Position numbers and translations under genes: made by a program. From Nephromyces sp. MM_2019 (taxonomy: Eukaryota > Apicomplexa > Aconoidasida > Nephromycida): a stretch of 64,000 nt of DNA. Below the pieces are notes generated by a model that was not told where the DNA came from, searched no databases, and saw only the letters and a program-made list of their open reading frames with translations. The stretch is taken from positions 45,443 through 109,442 of the forward strand of contig JADHZB010002110.1 in NCBI GenBank assembly GCA_015657535.1, written 5' to 3'. How positions within the stretch are numbered: the stretch's first letter is position 1; the number at the start of each line of letters is the position of its first letter. Below, piece by piece: positions 14,401 through 28,673 of this stretch.

Positions 14401-16538
14401 ACAGTGCCAGTTGAATTTAACGGTAATTCGGGTGGCAGTAGCAGGAAGGAAGTGGTAACGGCAACATCAGCGCCTTATATGGCTTTGATGCCCATTGGTA
14501 GTCAACAGCAACAATATATGATAGAATGTTTCAGCTAGTATCAACGTGGTTTTGGCGTTCACACACTTCTAAAAGGTCATCAGCTTCAACACGCTGCAGC
14601 TCACGTTAGACATCCATCCCAGAGAATCAGTACAAGTACGCACGAGGGAAAGTCCTCAATGAAGGACAGCAATGGTCTGTCTTCCGCGTCTAACAACTCT
14701 GGATACTTATAAGAGGATTTCAATACACAAATTAGCCATACCCCATTCAAACTACAATTGATAAAAATGAGGACGTGTGCCTTAGCTGCGCATCTGTTAA
14801 TGCCTACCGTCAAGATTCTCCTGTAGCAAGCAGTCGAATTACTTTGCAGCTAACAGCTTCACCATAAATATCTTGTGCGATTTATCATGAATTAGCACCT
14901 ATTTCCAGATTTCTTGCTACCGCTTTTATATGGAATTGGCTCCTCCTTTATCACTTCCAGCGCCAAGCTATAGAATCTCACTGGGAGATTACTATAGCCC
15001 ATCAAACAACTAGCCATAAGCTCACTTTTTGACCGCTCGCCGAATCGTAACGGTGACACACTACAAAAAGTTTGAAAAATATTCCAAAATATCCTCCGAA
15101 TTTCGTGAGTATAGGCAGAAACCGGTATTATTAAGCAATACGGTGTGGCAGCTATTCACAAGTATATAGTAAACTAAGGAAGTGCCAGCGCCACATCAGC
15201 AGCAAATAGAGTAAGCCATGGTAGGATAAGCACCTCCTCAAAAAAAATACAGTATCGCTACCAAAGATATAGTAAACAGCGAACAATGCAATTGTGCTAA
15301 TTGATGTGTATAATTAAGACTTTAAACTAGGCTCATGCATGCAGATAATTATCGCCGATGTATAACTCCGGTGTTTACTTGCAATTTAAGGAGCCGGTAC
15401 TCAATAATTAGCTTATACCTAGCGGTATTTAGTAGGATTCGAATTGAACAATTCCTTACAAAAGAGTTTACTAGCTCTAGAATTCGTCAGCTGCGAGAAT
15501 TATTCACAAACTATCCATTTAAAAGAACACATGAAACAAATTTCTGAGCTCCTCACATGAAATCACAAAAGAGAAAATTTCAGATTTTGAAACACGGCTG
15601 AAGAAACCGTCCTTTTGTTCTACACTTCATAAAGATAATAATGGTTAGCCATTCTTAAAGGCAATTCCATAGGTAGTAATATTTGGTAGCCGAAAAATCT
15701 TATAATTTTAGCTCAAGGAGAGAAATCAAGCATAAAACGGTACACCTTTATCATTGTAACGGGAAATATTGAACTATACATGTGGAAATAATTACCAAGA
15801 AGCGCCCTGAACCATATTTCTGCCGGAATATATGTACATAGAACAATATAGTAAGGTACTATATTAGTTCACAACTGGTGGACTGAGCGGAAGTCACATA
15901 AATGGATGACACATTCAAGAAAAAGTCTTTGATTATGCTAATATCAAGGAAAAATCACTGACTGAACTTACAAACTTAATCGCAAGAACCAGAAAAGATG
16001 AAACCTGATAAAAGCGTAATAAAATTCCCAAAATTGAGCATACTTGCAGAACCGTGCCTTATAAACACAGAAGTAGCATGATACCTTGAAGGAACCAATT
16101 TCTTTACTAGTGAAGGCTCCTATTATCGCTCTTTCCTTTCTCATTTCCCTATTTATAGACTAGATAGTTCACCTATATATCCAACTGAAAACCTCCAACA
16201 TACAAAGGAAACGCCATAACGAAGTCAAACAAATAGGTGCTCAAAGGAGAGAAAAATTGGCAGTTCAAAGCACACTTTGGGAAGTGTACTGAAGTACTGA
16301 CACACGCACGAAGTAATAAAGATTATATAAGTTCATCGTGCATTATACTTTAAAGCGCGGGAAACCTTCTAAATACGACACCGCAAAAAGCACACATGCA
16401 GGCAAACAAAAATACAAAAAAGCAACTGAAGAACATAAAAATAAAAGTGAAAAACATCAAAATACTATGCCCTAAAGCTAAGACACCTTACTCAATCAAA
16501 CTAGTACACATATAAAATGAGCTGCAGGTAAGAAACAA
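11414..16538. other. Unassigned stretch
   Basis: No exon chain, domain or RNA gene could be supported on either strand. Frames are short and scattered. The 16.3-16.5 kb part is A-rich and lies directly downstream of the UBC13 stop codon, so it probably holds that gene's 3' UTR. Confidence 0.45.
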
Positions 16539-19500
16539 CTAAGGACTTGGCCCATCAGCGTACAAACGATTCCACTCCCGGGCTGTAACGCAAAAAAAAA
16601 GGCATTTTGTTTGGGAAGCAGCAACATTTTATCAAAAAAATACAAAAATATCGATAAATCACCACATCGAGTACAAAATTGATTAAAAAAAAATTCTACA
16701 AATGACAGAGAATGCACATCTTCATGTAACGAGCGAAACTTAACACGAAAAAGCGGAATAACGGTCACCTAACTCAAAGCACTCAAAAAATTCTTTCTAC
16801 TGCAAAAATGTTTCGGTAAGGCCAATTCTGAAATAGCAAAACATTAAAACCGAATCTTACAAGTTTTGATCACTACAAATTCAGAGAGTAAAAACATAAA
16901 ATTATACAAATGCTCAAAGAAATTGCCATAGTTTGAACATACATAAAAGTAACAAGTGTCAAGCCTTTAGCACAGGAAACTACTGAAAAAAGCATTTTTG
17001 AAGAAAATAAAAAATATTTGACTGATGACCACCTCTAGGTCTACGTTCAGAAGTAGCTGTAAAAAAAGGGCTAAAATCCAAGAAAAAGCTACAAAATATC
17101 CCAAAACAGTTATGAAAAGCTACAAAAAATTCACAAAAAATCCCAAAAAATTCTAACGCAAGCAAAAAACCACCTACACAATTTAAAGCTCTAAGAAAGC
17201 TAACTGGCTTGACATATAAACATTTATAATTCTCCCAAAGCACAAGCTTTTGTAGCCTAAAATATCCAATAATTTCACGAAAAAAAACTTCTACCTTTAG
17301 CTTCTGCAGCTCTTCGGTTTGCAATGAAATGCTCTGCTACTGCAGCATCGAGCGGGTCTGTCGGCTCAGGAGCACTAAGTAGCGCTTGTATACTAAGCAA
17401 AACTGTACGAATCTGAAGTGCAGGACTCCATTTATCTTTCAGTATATCCAAACAAATACGACCGAGCCTATCCTGTAAGAAGATACACACACGGGAAAAG
17501 GCTAAGGCTTAACAAAAAATAAAGGACAAATACTCTATTTTTTTCCTTGTTACGCATATCTAGAAGGATTTTTTGAGTACTTTCTGGATATTTGATACAT
17601 TTCAAGGGAACAGGAATACAAAATAAATCTAAGACTTTCGTTTTTAACTGATAATTAGAACATTAAAAGTCATTTAAAGAGCTTTTTTGAAGATATTTTC
17701 ATCATTTTTCAAGAATTTACAAAAAATTATTGGAAATGTTTTAATGATTCAAGGAGTAAAACTATACTAATTGAAGTAGAAAGTGTATTTGAGCCACACA
17801 CATCTGTAATCCAAGGCTTAAAGCAGATTTTCTACAAACAAAATATTCCGAAAAACATCCATAGAGCATTCTTAGCTACAAAGGGGGGGGAATAGCATGG
17901 ATTAAATGCTGAAGGATAATCACTTAAACAAGCTTTCCAATAAACACATACATACTACAAGTCAAGAATAGTAGCTGGTCGTAAAATGCACAAGCGTAAG
18001 CACGCATCAATGAAGAGAAAATTAATCGTATCAAGTTCATCCTACTTGAAGATAACTCGTGTGGGCAAGTAACGCACATATAGCTACAACCTAATATTCA
18101 AAAGATTTATCTCAATGGGAAAAATGATGCGCAGGCACATCATTTTGTAACCCTCTAAAGAGTTCCAAAGCATAGCACAAGCGTACCTGTAGCTATGGAT
18201 GATTCATATACAAAGCATTATATAAAGGAAAGAGAGCGAGAAGATCTTGAACCTTTCCATGCTAAAAACGAGTAATCATTTGAGATAAAAGATAATGCGA
18301 GAGCTTACGATATTTGGGTGGTAGATTCGAGTGAGAAACCTCACTTTAGGTGCCTCCATGGGATAATCAGCAGGTAGAAAGAGTTCAAGTTTGTAACTCC
18401 CAGCTAAAAAAAGAATAAAACATCAAGCATGATGCTCACATGGCCATCTCTATACACTGAAGATGTGCATAGAGAAATTTCCGTATAAATTCCATAATCA
18501 TTCAATTCATAGTGTGAAGATAAGCTCACAAAAATTTGCACACTAACCGAAGAGATCTAGGGAGGCAACAAATATGCACACAGGTTTCAATAGCATACGA
18601 ACTCAAACTGCCCTTTCAAGCAGCATATTCATAAAATTTACTTTATAGGCAATAATGTCAACAACTCTTGCACACACAAAAGCCTAAGAGAGATTCTAAA
18701 GATGATGAAGATGATGAGATCCTAAAAATGATGAGATTCTGAAGATTATGAGATGCTAGGAAATGATACTGAAGACAATGAGATTCTGAAACACTAAAAA
18801 ATGCAACTCCAACAAAAAACATTACAAAAGCATCATAGGGGAAAAATCTATATAATTGCAGCCAAAAACTACATATTCTTCAACTCGAACTTCAACAGAT
18901 TGCAGTTCGAGCTTCCATCATAAAAATACCTTCATATGGCGTCCCAGATGGGCCATGCATGAGAATCTTAAAGTGTCTATGATTAAGATCATCTGGGAAA
19001 GCAGATATACCGGGTGCTGCAAGATTAAAGGGGTAAGATACACACACATTTTTCAACGTTTTCTATGTATCCTTGGGCTAACTTTAACAGCTTAATTATG
19101 GTTGAAGGCGATGTCAGTTATGAAGCCATAAAACATATGTAATCATAGTTGAAATAAGTGTCAGTCATGGGAAGCTATATAACCTATGCAACTGTATCTA
19201 TGAGATGAATTGCCACAAAGTTACAAAGTTTAAGCCGAAGCATTCATCGTTTGCATCTTCAAGCTAAAATATCACAAAGTTAAGTAAACTTATAAGGTTA
19301 AAACGGAATCATTCACTTGCTGAAACGCTTTTTTTCTTAAAGTAACACGCAAGATCAGGATAACATCATTTTTACCGATAAAAACGCCAAAAAAGACACA
19401 TAATCTCACATCTTCAAGCACTAAAAAGGTATAATTATATATAAAAATACGGTTTAAAGCAAAAAAAACAACTTAAATAGAAGCAGAAAACCTGGTAAAA

Positions 19501-19728
19501 CCAATAAAAAGCCAAACATCATGCGCACATAGTGTGACACATTCGTATTATGCCCTTCACAAGCACAAAACAAACTGCGAATGAGGCCAATCGTCTAAAA
19601 GAATTTACAAATACTTAAGCACACAAAAAAGCACTGATTTAGCCATGAAGAAGAGAATTTCACGGCAACTTACGCGGCTCTTTAGCTAAACTTTGTGTCT
19701 CTTTGGCTATTCGTTTCTCAATCCCCAT
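16539..19728 (-). CDS. UBC13: Ubiquitin-conjugating enzyme E2 N (Ubc13), 5 exons
   Basis: Exons are 19674-19728, 18930-19016, 18309-18403, 17295-17472 and 16539-16582; phases agree at every junction and the product is 152 aa, the length of human UBE2N. The UBC fold is visible in order: N-terminal helix ([18 protein letters not shown]), [29 protein letters not shown], the HPN motif with Asn78, the catalytic Cys86 in [19 protein letters not shown], and [11 protein letters not shown]. With a Uev partner this family builds K63-linked ubiquitin chains for DNA-damage tolerance and signalling. Differences: the usual EGG before the beta strand is EAG, and the C-terminus ends ADGPSP. The last coding exon is only 44 nt. 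Introns are AT-rich without long TG tracts. Identity is firm. Confidence 0.96.
18690..18800. repeat. Imperfect GATGAGAT(T)CTGAAG-type repeat in UBC13 intron 2
   Basis: The plus strand contains several approximate copies of a phrase like GATGAGATTCTGAAGAT spaced 20-30 bp apart. It lies within the intron 18404-18929. Function unknown; probably slippage. Confidence 0.6.
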
Positions 19729-22700
19729 GCTTGCTGTCTTATAGAATCCTCGGACGTATACAATTTACACAAGCACGGGTTTTGCGTGGAAAATTGCAGG
19801 AAGAACTGTTCGTACCAACACTCTTCTTGATTACGATTGTGAAGTTGCTGGATAAAGAACGAGCCTAGGGAGATAAGCATTCGATATTTACGTAAGGCAT
19901 TTTAAAACGCAAAAAAAGATGATCAAATGTCTTAGTTATATCAGTTAGTGATGAACATGAAACCTGTAGAATAATGTAGCTTCTGTGTGCCCTTATGTAT
20001 GTGTGTGTTTATATTCTCCAAAAATTACAATGTTTTATACATGTTTTAGAGCAAAAAATTCCAACAATTTCTTCTTTTGTGGAATGAAGCTTAAAACAAA
20101 TGTTTAATAGCATCAACAGTTATCCTTTCTTCTGGTGCAAGCATCATGTGGGAAAAAAATTCGTGCAGCTGCTAGGATATTATCTTATTGGTAGTAGAAG
20201 CTTATACACAATGAAATATCTATTCGTATCTTCAAATCTATTAGTTTACATCCATAAAGGAGGGAAAATCACAACAAAATTGAGTTTACAAAGGAATTAG
20301 GTACGGAGTGTTCTCAGCTAAAACACAGAATCGACGAAGACTTGCATACTCAAGCACGACAATGTATCAGTACTTGGAGAGTGCAACCTCAAGACTTTAA
20401 GTTTTAGAATGCAAAAGCGATTCTGCAAATGTGTGAGCAAAATTCGTTGAATATGGAAACAGCCAAACTAAGAAAAAATGTTTTTGCCTTTTATATCGCT
20501 TAGCTTTGAAAAAATGGCACGCAAAAAACATAAAAATTCCTTTTCACATACACACCAATCCCTCCTGAACGGGTTAAGGAGAGGTGAACAAACTGAAAAC
20601 GATGCTAAAAGTCCATATATCACAGTGTGTTACCCCACAAACACACAGTACACGAAAGTGCTGATTTCAGATTTAGTAACTCTAGTGATTACATTAATGA
20701 ATATTTTATCTGCTAAATGATCTCCTAATATACAAGCAAATGCTTTAAATTCATAAGTTTTGTTCAAACATTCCAAAAAAAAGTTATCTCTCCAGCTGAG
20801 TAATTTGTTCGGGTAATTTAAACCAAGCACATCACACTAAAGCTCGCAAAACCAGAGTCGTCTATATGGCAGGGAGGCAACAGGGGTAAAGAATAATCCT
20901 ATTAAGCTTATAGCTAGAACAGTAACAGGAAAGAAAAAGAGTTTTTCCCATTATTTTATATCCAGCTGTGACTGTTAAAATTTCTTGGTATTGATATCGC
21001 AACCCCGGCAATCACTATCTTACAATAAGAAATCGGCAGCTTGCAATGATATGTCACCTTTATTGAACATTAGTTTTAGTATGTAGTGAGTTAGTTGAAA
21101 AAAACTCCTCTGGAGATGAGGGAGAGATTAAAAATAAACCCAAATTATTATATCTCAATATAATGAATAGAATTTGCAAGTGCTACTCAAAAATGCGTTG
21201 AAAAATATCCCGTGACTACAGCATGTGCTACTGGCTAATGGGAATTTATCAACATGCATAGGGGGATGTATTTCCATAGGCAGTGGCTCACGTAGTAGCA
21301 TCAACCCAAATTTTACATTAGAAATTCTGTCGAAGTTACTCAGCTAACTACTCCTGCATCGAGCAAGAAAAGTGTCCCTCCGGTATTCTACGTGTCGTAG
21401 TTATTACGTCATAAGATATTCCCTGGCACCTTTAAGGGTGAAAATGAGGATAATTTCGCCATCATTTTGGGTAAATAACCTCGTCCTACTGAACGACAAC
21501 ATACATGCGATATCGCGCATGCTTATTAAACGAAGCAAAAGTGTGCCTCACTACACAACATGCATATCTTACCAACGAGGTACTCATCTACCTCCCTAGC
21601 TACAAAGTACCCTCGTTTGTTACCAGAAGTATCAAACTGGCGACCGAAAGAACTGCGTTTTTAGCGTCGATTACAAACCAGTACCTCAACAATCCCGATA
21701 AATAATGGATTCCATCTTAGATGTACCAGCTAACGACTGTCTTACTGTGCGAGGCGTTAGTTCCAGACATGGATTGCACACTCAAGCATAGGCGCACTAC
21801 AAAAAAATGGTACAGACTGCTACATGTGAGCTGTTTTGATGCCGGAGCTAAATAAGAAACCAAATACTTGGATACTTTCCCACCCACTACAGTTCCATAA
21901 TACTCAAAGATCGTGCTTGGTACCAAGTACTATATAAACGCGGAGTATAGACTTCATCACCAGTTATCGCCCACCTTCATCTTAGAAGCTGGAAGGGTCT
22001 ATGAAAATAGTACCGACACTACTGTATAACACATTTTAAAACACTCACCTCAATAATGTGTGTGCGCAAGAATCTGGAGAGTTTATCCTACCTCGTATGC
22101 TGTATGTTTAATGCTGAACTCTCTTCCAAAGAATAAAAACTTTGTCACTTTAATGTACAGTCCCGTAGATAACGCCGTTTTCCTCGCTGAAGAACAGGGG
22201 TAGTAGAGCAAAGGCTTCATCCCTTGCATAAAATTTTCCGATGAATCTCGATTTCAAAAGGGGGAATAGTGCATCCACGTGGATGTTGTTTATAGCGATT
22301 GCACGCTAGGAGCCCGGTGAGGGTTTTGTGCGTAATAGCGGGGGGAAGTTATGGTATGCCAATGAGAGGGTAGCGTGACAAGCCGATGCGTCTGGTGACA
22401 GTTGACATGGGATACACGTGCGTATTACTTATGCGTTGACCGGGCACACACAAAACAGAATTACTATGTGCGGGATCGAGTTATTATCAACGACTTTTTA
22501 TGGGGTTGGAATGTGTGTTTGGCAATTCGAATGTGTGTTTGACAGCGTTGATGCTGAAAATGATCCAAAACCAAGGTTTTGAATCTGTTTTTGTACGGCA
22601 GGATGGAAGCAGCATCCTATTGATAATTTAACTCCTAGAAAGTAGTATTAGTACTATGCTTCTCCGGAATGAACCAGAAGATATGTGTACAAAAGCTGAG

Positions 22701-24194
22701 ACATTATGTTGTATGGATGTTTTCGTGACTACTTTCTGTGCCGCTGGCATATATTTCACAGAGGCTACGATTGCAGCCGTATTATATACGCTAAATTGTA
22801 GAGTAAAACATGATAGTGTGGCGATCTTGAACTAATAGTATTAATAATTTGATTACTGCAGTTTTTCGGTATAAATTATGGAATATGATAATGCTAGCTT
22901 TTTTTTTATAATTTTTTGTATAACTATTGTTTTGCCTCGAGAACAAAGTATTCATAAATATAGTAGTTATGAAGCTCTGTGTAGACTATCTATAACAATC
23001 AGTTGACGTAATATGATAGTAACTTAAATAAGGAACTCAGAAAGAGGGCTGCTAACGCACCTCTACGAGTAAAAAAGGGCACAGGGGACTCTAGAGAATG
23101 CCAGTAATCTCAGTCGCCAGTGCAAGTAGCTACCGAAGTGTACTTCTAGGTAGAGTCGTTTTCTAGGTACAAAACAAATTATGATATAGAGTATGGCAGA
23201 AGCAAAGAATTTTTTTGATCAAAGCAGATTAAATGAAGGTTTTAAAGGTATTATCCTGTAACAGTGAGAGATAAAAACTTGTGAGAGAAGCTATAGGAAA
23301 TCTTACGGTAACGAACATCAAAAAAGCTATAACGTAATAGCGAGTATACTCTGCGAAAAATATTCTGCAATAGTATTAATTCTAACATGAATTAACTATA
23401 GGCAATCTGAGAAGCTTTTGTAACAATAGAGCAATCTCCCTGTAGTGTGGTTCCCAGGAATATCTGCGGTATTTCAGCTCAAAAAATGTCTAACTCCAAA
23501 AACTCCACATCGAGATATACTCTAGGTATATAAAAGTAATTATACCAAATCAGCGTAGCCCCAGGAAAGAGAAGTTCATCATAGGGTTTGGTGGTAGAAA
23601 GTTTGTCTTAACACAATAGAGGTGTTCCATATTCATCTGTACCAAGTATAGTCCTAGAAACAGGACTAAATCAGGCTCACTCATTACTTTGTAAGCCCAG
23701 TTTTCCTGGGAGGAAGCGATACCAAGACTTACAGTGTCTTAACTGTTCAAAGGAATCACAATCTATTTTACTCAATTACATTGCATTTATGGTGCACGTT
23801 CACAGCACTGTCAAGAAAAAATGAGAGTAAACTTCCTCTTGTATATGCACGATGGACATATATATAGTCCGAATGCAAGGCGCTCACAGACTATAGCAAC
23901 CTTTACTTTTTTGCTAGCAAAAGCAACTCAATAAAAAAACATGGAATAATACTTTTCCTTAAAAATTTGAAATAGAAGCGCAGAAATTAAGGATCTGTTT
24001 CTCGTTCTTATCCAGTTATTAAGGATATCCTTTTTCCGTACAACTCTATCTTACGTATCCCTGAAGACTTTCCGATTTAACTTTTTTTGGTAATACTTGT
24101 TGCTATGGCTAATTTACGGGCATCATCTATTGGCTACAAAAGCACCTGTGGTCGTCAGCGGGTTTTTTTCCAAGTTTTCTCACATGTGAATGAC
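19729..24194. other. Unassigned stretch upstream of UBC13
   Basis: AT-rich. The first few hundred bases should contain the UBC13 promoter, but no specific element can be named. Frames such as 21505-21705 (+) are short and unrecognised, and no exon chain was resolved. Confidence 0.4.
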
Positions 24195-24238
24195 GGCAAA
24201 GTACCATCTTTTTAAGATTAAAAAGATGGTACTTTGCC
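24195..24238. repeat. Perfect 21-bp inverted repeat with a 2-nt loop
   Basis: Left arm 24195-24215 (GGCAAAGTACCATCTTTTTAA) less its last base is enough to see the pattern; the right arm 24218-24238 is its exact reverse complement, separated by GA. In RNA this would be a nearly loopless hairpin, in DNA a cruciform. No gene is assigned on either side. Confidence 0.93.
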
Positions 24239-25594
24239 CCACCCAGGAGAACTAAAACGCCTATGTCACACTATTTTATCAGGCTCCAAATCATTGTGCA
24301 TGCAGTCTCACATCAGCCTTAAAATTCATCGAGGGGTTCGAAAGTACTTTATTAAACACTTTATGGATGATAGTTATTTCAAACAGCGCGTGTGTAACCA
24401 AGACGAATTTTAGACATACTTAATAACGACTGTAGCAAAGGAAATTTGGCTATGCCATACAAACTCCTATTATGTCCTCGTTTCATCTTATAAAAACTTG
24501 AAATCTTTCGCAAGCAAAATTTAGTCCATGAAGTGCGGCGCATCAAAATGAAAACTAAAACCTGTGTATCCAACCTAATTGCAGTTAAAAACTTGCAAAA
24601 ATGAACTTCCCACGAATACTACGTCAGGGATATCAACAAATTCATATATAACTAAGGAGCTCTTCAGAGTCTTTTGAAAGGATAAAAATTCCATAAATTT
24701 ATCAAGTCATGAGATATTTCAAACCCTGGGGAGGTCGCGAGGGCTTTGAAGAGGGAGAAAATAATCCTCCTTTATTCGAAGTACCGGCACAAAACTTGGC
24801 ATGTCGATGCAGAGCAAAGATAAATTCATTCTTGTGCAGGAAATTGCAATGTAAATAATCCTGGTTTAACGTAGAACTCAAAGTTTTTTCTTCAGCCATC
24901 GCATCAACTAAGATTCAACTCTTCCCATATATATGCATCCATCTGCTTTCATGGCTCCACCTTTAAAAAACCAAAAAATTAATCAAGCTCTCAGCAGAAG
25001 AATATAAAAGGAAAAACAAGCAGATCCAAATAAACCGCTAGAAGGACCACTTAATTTAAGACTTTACTTGTCATGCAGTAAAGTATAGATGCTTGCAGCA
25101 CACATAACACACCTGAAAAGGTGTGTTACACTGTTTGCTATTTTGACGAGCATACGGTTGCCTTCGTTATTTTTCCCATAAAAAAAGGGAGGCTCGAGGA
25201 CATTACTCATCCTAATTTTGAAGAAGAGCTGGAAAGTGGGCATTTTGTGGGGACTGCGTGTACGTGTGTCGCATAAACATCGTTTGTGTGTGTGCTTCAA
25301 TGGCGGCTGAAGAATGTTTTTCGTCATCTTAGTTGCATCTGTCTCTGATATCTCTCAAGAAAATACTACCATGAGAAGACTTTGGGATAGACTAATGAGG
25401 TGCTCACAAAAGTACATTCAAGATGGCAAAAAAGCAAGGCTATGAGCTGTATAACTTCAGGTTTTCCACTTAGCAAATAAGTCTGTGTATTAATCCCTCC
25501 AATAAGACGTAAAAGGGTTTCCCAGATACCTGCCTATGTGTTAGTCCTTCCAATACGACGTAAACAGCTACTAAATAAGCAGGAAAACTTTTCA

Positions 25595-25633
25595 CAGAGT
25601 GCCTGTTTCTATAAGTTGATAACAGGCACTCTG
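25595..25633. repeat. 13-bp perfect inverted repeat, 13-nt loop
   Basis: CAGAGTGCCTGTT (25595-25607) pairs exactly with AACAGGCACTCTG (25621-25633). It lies about 120 bp downstream of the AIM24-like stop codon, so it could be a hairpin in the 3' UTR. Just before it, 25481-25560 holds two diverged copies of a TTAGTCCYTCCAATAMGACG-like phrase. Confidence 0.8.
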
Positions 25634-25753
25634 AACTTAATAAAAGAAAAGGTTATAGTAGACTCCAGAAAACAGTCTCACGTGTGCGAGCAGGCACATC
25701 AATATACATAAAAGTCTTACAATAATGAGCAGATAGCACTTTCTCATATTTAC

Positions 25754-28673
25754 TTAAGAAGCAACTACGGTCACGTGTGGTTTCGATGGTTTTCCGCCGT
25801 GTGGATTGTGTATCCACACAGTTCCCTGTCGAAATCCTTGGACAAAAACAATCTGAACACACACAAATACATGTGCAAAATAGAGTTCTCCGGCAGGACT
25901 GACGTGATGTAAGCTGCTAATTCAGCATAAGGACCTACATCAAGTCCACGTATATATCAATGCGCTGAAACACACGAACTCATACAGAGGGGTATATATT
26001 CCGCCACACACACACAGTAAAAAAACAGCCCAGTGAAGAATGCTTTGAAAGTTCATTAAATCAGTTCAAATGAGCCCGAGTTAACCAAAAAAACATAGAA
26101 AAGCTCCAAATAAACTAAGCAGGAAATTCGTACTCGATATCCGTTGAAGTGCAACCACAATTTAATAGCCTAAACATCGAATCTGTACATAAAAAAAGAT
26201 ATCCAACTGAGCAAAACATAGAAACATTTTTCCTTTTCAAAATAGTAAGTATTTAGCATCGGAAATCCACTTTTTAAACATCTCGCTTTCCCTCCCAAAA
26301 AAAAAATTATCAACACATGAAGAGGAAGCATCAAATACGCAGCATCAAACCCTTTTTCTCGTGAATAACAACAAACTTCATACCTACAATCTACATATTC
26401 GAAATGGCGTTTTGACATAGCAAATGCATATCCGATAAGATTCAAATACTCAAATGATTGAAGATTGTGTGCAAAAAAAGATTTTTCTTAAAAATTCCCA
26501 ACGAAAATCTTCAAGTGAAAAAAATCCTTACTACACATACAAGGTGTGTGCACCTTCTCAATATGTCGTAGAGCAAAACTTACAATTTTCCAGCAACAAA
26601 CTCTCTTTGTGGTAATTGAAATCCCGTGTGTCCACGCAACTAGAGTGCCACTAGCTAAGAATAGTTTTTCGCCCATTCGAAGTTGACAGCGAACTAAGGA
26701 ACCATCACAAGGTATTAATATACAATTTTTTGCTATGAAAGAACGTTCAGAGTTTTCTTCGGGTGAAACACACCTCCTATAACGTAGTAAAGGTGCAGAG
26801 TCTTCTCCTGATTGCTTATCGTTTGTGGGTGCATCATCAACTTCATTAGCAGAAACTTTGCTAGGCATTGGAGCAGTTAAATTTCCACTAGGGCTGATGC
26901 TATTCCCGCTGAGGTTTTGAGAGGGAGTGTGTGCGTTTTGGGCTCCTCCTCTACCACCGTTGCTCGTCTCGCCCTCCCCAGAAGGCAAAAGTACAAATTT
27001 ATTTGCTTGCAGAGAGGGGAAATTACCCATAACCACCTTGCTTACTGCCACATCTCCAACCATTACATAACTCCAAATTGTTGCGAGATAAACCACAGGA
27101 TTCGATATCAAAGAAATAGGATAGTATGACGATACCGTTGACGAGTCTATAATTACCTAGGGAGAAGTTTCGTATTCGCAAAAGAGCAAAAGGAAGGTAG
27201 TAGACTACGGGAGTAAATGCGAAAAAGTAATCAAACAGAGTCGGTTCTGGGGGAAAAATCGCATGCAGTAGACTATGGGAGGAAATGCGAAAAAGGAACG
27301 AAAATAAAACTTCGCTGTAGGGAAAGCTGATCGAGAGCATTTCTCTAGACGATGAGGCAGAAACATCTAATCAAAAAACGGAAAAAACGCCCAGCAAAAC
27401 AGCGGAAAAAAAGCATCAAAATCCTGCAGATACACAAAAAAGAGTCTTCAGCACAGGAATATAAAAAGAGCCAAAGTTCCGTAAAAGCTACACAGAAACA
27501 TCAGTTTTCCAGTGAAACAGAGTTGCTTCGAGTAGCAAGCTTGGTAGTGCATGGAGAGCCATTTTGAAGTTTATTTTTTAAAAAAAAATTCGCATCTTTA
27601 CGTCTAAATCATTCGATTATGGAAAAGCTACCCACTGAAGTTCCCGGGAATAGACTAAAACCCTTCCTGCTATACTTACCACTTGAGGCGTACTTGACGC
27701 ATGATGCAATCGAGTCTTAAAGACGGAGACCCGAGTTACAATGACCCCTTCTGTCATTGCAAGCAGTCGACTGGGGTGTACAAATAAGATCTTGTCTTCA
27801 CGTGAAAGCTGGAAAATAACTTTCGAACCATCAATCACGGCCCGTGAAGTGGAATCTGAGTCGACTATCGACATCCTCTTCACCAAAGAGGAACAGCTTT
27901 ATTTTTCCGTGTGTTGTAGGCTCCAACTCCGGACATACGCACTCTTTAGATATAGATAGTATTCCCACTTTTTAAGGCCACACTCAAAAAACTGAAAAGA
28001 TTGATAATAAGAAGTTGTCGCTTGAGAACACACACCGCATGAGCACAAGCGTAAGAGCACACACAAACACGAGCAAAAAAGCATTCAAAAAACGAGCTCT
28101 GATGACTGAGAACGGGTACGGCAATAGTTTGTTCTTTTCAAAGCATGAAAGGGATGATAGAAAAACAAATCATAGCGAACAAAAAAGAAGGAAATCGCCT
28201 GAGAAAGTGCAGGAAAATTAACCAGGATATTATAGGGTAAAAGATGAGTCATGAAAGCATCCGGTAGTGTAAAAAAATATTCTCCAAACGATCTCTTCGA
28301 CGCACTAATATCAGCTTTACTAACTAAAGCATCCTGATCCTTTAAATAAATTGATATATCTCAAAAGAGAAGGTGAGGCCCGGAAAACTAAGTGGACTGC
28401 GAGAGAGCAGAGGTTTTGGAAAGGTTGGGGAGGATCTTCCCACAGTTTAGCATATCATCTTCTGTTATAACACACAACACACTTTGCACAGTCAATTAGG
28501 TGTGTAGGTTCCTCTTTGATAACACACAAAACACTTAAAATACAGCCATTTGGCTCTACTTTTTAGGAACGATTTCACACACACTGGCAGTCCCTTTCCT
28601 CTTCTTAAGATATATCGACCCCCCTCTATTACTTTCATTCCAGAAAGTGCTGGTTTAATGGAAAGAGCACTAT
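25754..28673 (-). CDS. AIM24-family (TRAP-like fold) protein, 5' end unresolved
   Basis: Exons 28583-28673, 27680-27896, 26584-27036 and 25754-25852 keep frame throughout and give about 285 residues. AIM24-like features are VIFQLSREDKILFVHPSRLL followed by AMTEGV, LVRCQLRMGEKLFLASGTLV followed by AWTHGI, and a C-terminal QGFRQGTVWIHNP matching the family's final G-x-G-x-VWLQ strand. Yeast Aim24 is a mitochondrial inner-membrane protein that supports MICOS; localisation here is unknown. Between the two halves (in the 26584-27036 exon) sits a Gly/Ser/Asn-rich, low-complexity insert of roughly 80 residues. Donors at 27679 (GTAAGTA) and 26583 (GTAAGTT) are strong; the first donor lies inside a GTGTGTG run. 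The acceptor at 27896 is weak. Upstream sequence at 28780-28960 is open in frame and may hold an earlier exon. Confidence 0.72.

Noticed and set aside
26170..26445. 91-codon minus frame between the last two AIM24 exons
   Set aside because: Neither end gives a phase-0 splice with the neighbours, and the composition is intron-like.
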